Shown piece after piece: positions 40,807-42,650 of a stretch of DNA of 42,650 bases; the stretch's first letter is position 1, and each line of letters starts with the position of its first letter. Below the pieces are notes generated by a model. It saw only the letters and a program-made list of their open reading frames with translations, was not told the origin of the DNA and made no database searches. The position numbers and the translations under genes are program-made. Origin of the DNA: Campylobacterales bacterium (GTDB lineage: Bacteria; Campylobacterota; Campylobacteria; Campylobacterales; SZUA-545); contig JAOXRY010000233.1 in assembly GCA_025800305.1 (NCBI GenBank), positions 1 through 42,650 of the forward strand. The letters are read 5' to 3'.

Positions 40807-41699
40807 GAAAACCCTCTTTTACTCTTATTGAAGTTGTTTTTGTTGTTGTTATATTAGGAATCTTAGGTAGTTTAAGTAGTGAAATAGTCCTTAGAATTTA
40901 TTACTCATATATTACTCAAAGAGGAATTCAAAGTCTTGAAATACGATTAAAAACCGTTTTAGAGCAAGTTGGAAAATATACAAAACATTCTATAAAACCA
41001 TCCGTTGTTTTACTGCGTAGTGGGAATTATCAAAGTATAAATGATGTGACTTTTCAAACAGGAGCTCTTCTTCAAGATAGATCTGTAGGGTATTTTTGGA
41101 TAGGAAAAGATATAGAGAGTCAGCAAGGAATATGGAATGGAACCCAACTTTTCCCAGGGTATAGTGGAGTTTTAGATCTTTCTAAATCCAATGGAGTAGA
41201 TTTAAACACAACAAATTCTGATTTAAGTTATATTCCTAGGATTGTTAACAGTATTACAAGTATAGATCCATACAATCAAACTTCTGCAATCTATTTTCCC
41301 TATGGAAATAGTACAGGAACAGTCCAAGAGAGATTTTGGAACAATAATCCATCTTCGTTATTTCCAATTAGCTCTTTTAACTCTTCTACTAGCAGTATGA
41401 CATTGGCTAGAAGACCCAATGAGTTGGGAGATCTTTATTTTTTGAGTTATTCAGCTTACGGTGTAAGACTTAATAAGGATACTCTTGAGTTAGTCTGGAA
41501 CTTTAGACCATGGAATAATGAGAATTTTAATAGTGGACAGACACTAATTCTAGCAAATAACATAACACAATTTAGGGCGTGGAGTGAAAGTGGTGGTTCT
41601 ATCATTAGGTTTTATATCTGTGGTACAGATGGTGACATTTTAAAGGCATTAGGAAGAGATGATTGGGAGCACTGTAAAGAGAGTGTCGTAGTAAGATGA
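40803..41699 (+). CDS. Prepilin-like protein with Ser at the cleavage site
   Basis: The 298-residue protein begins (TTG start) with a leader ending PS, then FTLIEVVFVVVILGILGSL. It has the prepilin hydrophobic helix and Glu5, but Ser at the -1 position where prepilin peptidases normally need Gly. A globular domain of about 260 residues follows, with a late Cys pair (FYICGTDGD and WEHCKES). It overlaps the previous gene by four bases (TTGA) and the next by four (ATGA). The size suits a minor pseudopilin of the GspJ/PilW kind. Confidence 0.85.
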   Translation: MRKPSFTLIEVVFVVVILGILGSLSSEIVLRIYYSYITQRGIQSLEIRLKTVLEQVGKYTKHSIKPSVVLLRSGNYQSINDVTFQTGALLQDRSVGYFWIGKDIESQQGIWNGTQLFPGYSGVLDLSKSNGVDLNTTNSDLSYIPRIVNSITSIDPYNQTSAIYFPYGNSTGTVQERFWNNNPSSLFPISSFNSSTSSMTLARRPNELGDLYFLSYSAYGVRLNKDTLELVWNFRPWNNENFNSGQTLILANNITQFRAWSESGGSIIRFYICGTDGDILKALGRDDWEHCKESVVVR

Positions 41700-42085
41700 A
41701 AATAAAGAAAGCTTTTGCTCTTCCTTTTGCGATTATGGTTATGTTTATTATGGGAACTTTAGGAGTTTATTCTATGTATATATCTTCTCAAACAGTAAAC
41801 CTTATAGTTGATGAAGATGTTCAAGTTCAACTAGAACTTTATGGCGATAGTGCAGAGGAGCTATCTCTTTTGTGGCTAAGTGAAAGCAAACAACGGAGCC
41901 AAAAAAATAGTGATATTAATTTCTCTTTTGAAGGTGGACGGTATAACTTTAGAGTTTTGATTTGGGATGTGAATATCGATCACGTTCAAGAGAGTAATGG
42001 AACGGTAATTATGGATATTTTAGGAGAGACAATAGTTACTGGTGAGACAAAAAGAATAACAAAAAGAGTGGTAAGAAAGCCGTGA
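41696..42085 (+). CDS. Minor pilin-like protein, PilX/GspK-like
   Basis: The 129-residue protein has a basic leader MKIKKA, then FALPFAIMVMFIMGTLGVYS, a prepilin-type helix that lacks Glu5, with Ala at -1. Loss of Glu5 is characteristic of the tip pseudopilin GspK and resembles the start of PilX-like proteins. The globular part is short. The ATG overlaps the previous stop (ATGA), and its own stop overlaps the next start (GTGA). Confidence 0.8.
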   Translation: MKIKKAFALPFAIMVMFIMGTLGVYSMYISSQTVNLIVDEDVQVQLELYGDSAEELSLLWLSESKQRSQKNSDINFSFEGGRYNFRVLIWDVNIDHVQESNGTVIMDILGETIVTGETKRITKRVVRKP

Positions 42086-42650
42086 TAAAAAGAGGATTCA
42101 CTATTATAGAACTAATTTTTGTCATTATTTTAGTTGGTATACTTTCAAGTGTAGCTCTTTCAACTGTACAAACTCAAAATAAACTTTTAGTAGCAACAGA
42201 GCAAATCATAAGACATATAAACTATACAAAACATTTGGCAATGACAGATGATAAGTTTACTCCAGTTCAAATAAAAGAAGATGGAGATGGTGATAATGAC
42301 CTTGATGATCAACGAAAAGGAAGTCAATTTTGGTATAAAAAGAATTGGCAGATTCTTTTTGGATATAAAAGTGTAGATGGCAATAGAGAGTATTTTTATT
42401 CTATTTTTTCTGATAGACCTACTGATAATGATACAAATGGAGAGTATACAGGTACACCATCTTCCAATGAAGTAGCCTTTGACCCTCATGAAAACAACAA
42501 GATGTCAGCACATAGTAATGTCAATGATGAAAATATAATAATGAATTTGACGAGAACTTACGGAATTCAAGAACATATAGGATTTTCCAAAGGTTGTGAT
42601 AGTAACAGAAGAAAAATCATGTTTGATAGTTTTGGCAGACCTTACAATGG
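42082..42650 (+). CDS. Prepilin/pseudopilin with Asp-rich loop (3' end cut by the window)
   Basis: From a GTG at 42082 the frame is open to the window edge (189 complete codons). The leader is MIKRG, then FTIIELIFVIILVGILSSVAL, a canonical prepilin signal with Gly at -1 and Glu5. An acidic run DGDGDNDLDD at residues 67-76 (bases 42280-42309) resembles calcium-binding DxDxD loops. One Cys (FSKGCDSN) is present in the visible part. The GTG overlaps the previous stop codon. It completes a run of at least four translationally coupled pilin-like genes. Confidence 0.85.
   Translation, partial: MIKRGFTIIELIFVIILVGILSSVALSTVQTQNKLLVATEQIIRHINYTKHLAMTDDKFTPVQIKEDGDGDNDLDDQRKGSQFWYKKNWQILFGYKSVDGNREYFYSIFSDRPTDNDTNGEYTGTPSSNEVAFDPHENNKMSAHSNVNDENIIMNLTRTYGIQEHIGFSKGCDSNRRKIMFDSFGRPYN

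Noticed and set aside
42187..42489. Minus-strand open frame near the window end
   Set aside because: It is antisense to the partial pseudopilin gene, whose N-terminal signal and coupling to the previous gene are much stronger evidence.
1..42650. CRISPR array, tRNA, rRNA or insertion sequence
   Set aside because: I saw no regularly spaced repeats, no tRNA-like cloverleaf in the gaps, no rRNA stretches and no transposase motifs or terminal repeats. Gaps are all under 190 bases.

Overview
The window looks like a compact, AT-rich (roughly one third G+C) chromosome segment from a member of the Campylobacterota (the former epsilonproteobacteria). The best anchors are close relatives of Campylobacter/Helicobacter proteins: PglA, PglC and PglF of the pgl glycosylation pathway, and a Csd4/Pgp1 cell-shape peptidase that has Gln in place of the usual first zinc His. 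I do not commit to a genus. No rRNA, tRNA, CRISPR array or insertion sequence is visible, and no gap without a gene exceeds 190 bases.

Layout. 1-2.0 kb: start of a secreted protein, then pglC and pglA (minus). 2.1-5.1 kb: chemoreceptor, mutY, small membrane protein. 5.1-12.9 kb: a complete methylcitrate-cycle operon, prpE-prpB-prpC-acnD-prpF (minus), closed by a strong terminator. A divergent helix-turn-helix gene (13.1-14.1 kb) is the likely local regulator, with inverted repeats between it and prpE. 14.1-21.7 kb (minus): HDOD protein, RNase HII, FecR-domain protein, receiver-PAS protein and an unrecognised 1106-residue coiled-coil protein. 21.8-24.5 kb (plus): a subtilisin/kexin-like lipoprotein protease, a small secreted protein resembling a free-standing subtilase propeptide, and Pcm. 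24.5-28.5 kb (minus): pglF, csd4, and a Tat-exported M15 peptidase. 28.5-29.1 kb: CvpA-family protein (plus). 29.1-35.2 kb (minus): an overlapping five-gene operon of histidine kinase, FecR-domain protein, DUF2779 nuclease-like protein, degenerate ATPase and RNase HI. 35.2-36.4 kb: a divergent receiver-PAS-degenerate GGDEF protein. 36.4-38.7 kb (minus): tandem paralogues joining a FecR-like domain to a probable outer-membrane barrel. 38.7-40.2 kb: two unrecognised genes. 40.2-42.65 kb (plus): four overlapping prepilin/pseudopilin genes, the last cut by the window edge.

Main points of interest. (1) The palindrome AGATCT occurs about 110 times by eye against about 15 expected from base composition, in all three reading frames and in most genes, like an iterated palindrome or uptake/architecture signal. 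(2) The subtilase has no propeptide, and the next overlapping gene encodes something that looks like one. (3) Three genes start exactly 6 nt after an extended -10 box with no Shine-Dalgarno sequence, suggesting leaderless mRNAs. (4) There are four FecR-domain proteins and no FecI sigma factor, and two of them are fused to barrels. (5) The putative prp regulator is not PrpR-like, and a 10-bp inverted repeat covers the prpE promoter and Shine-Dalgarno region. Functional statements are homology inferences made from reading the sequence, without database searches.
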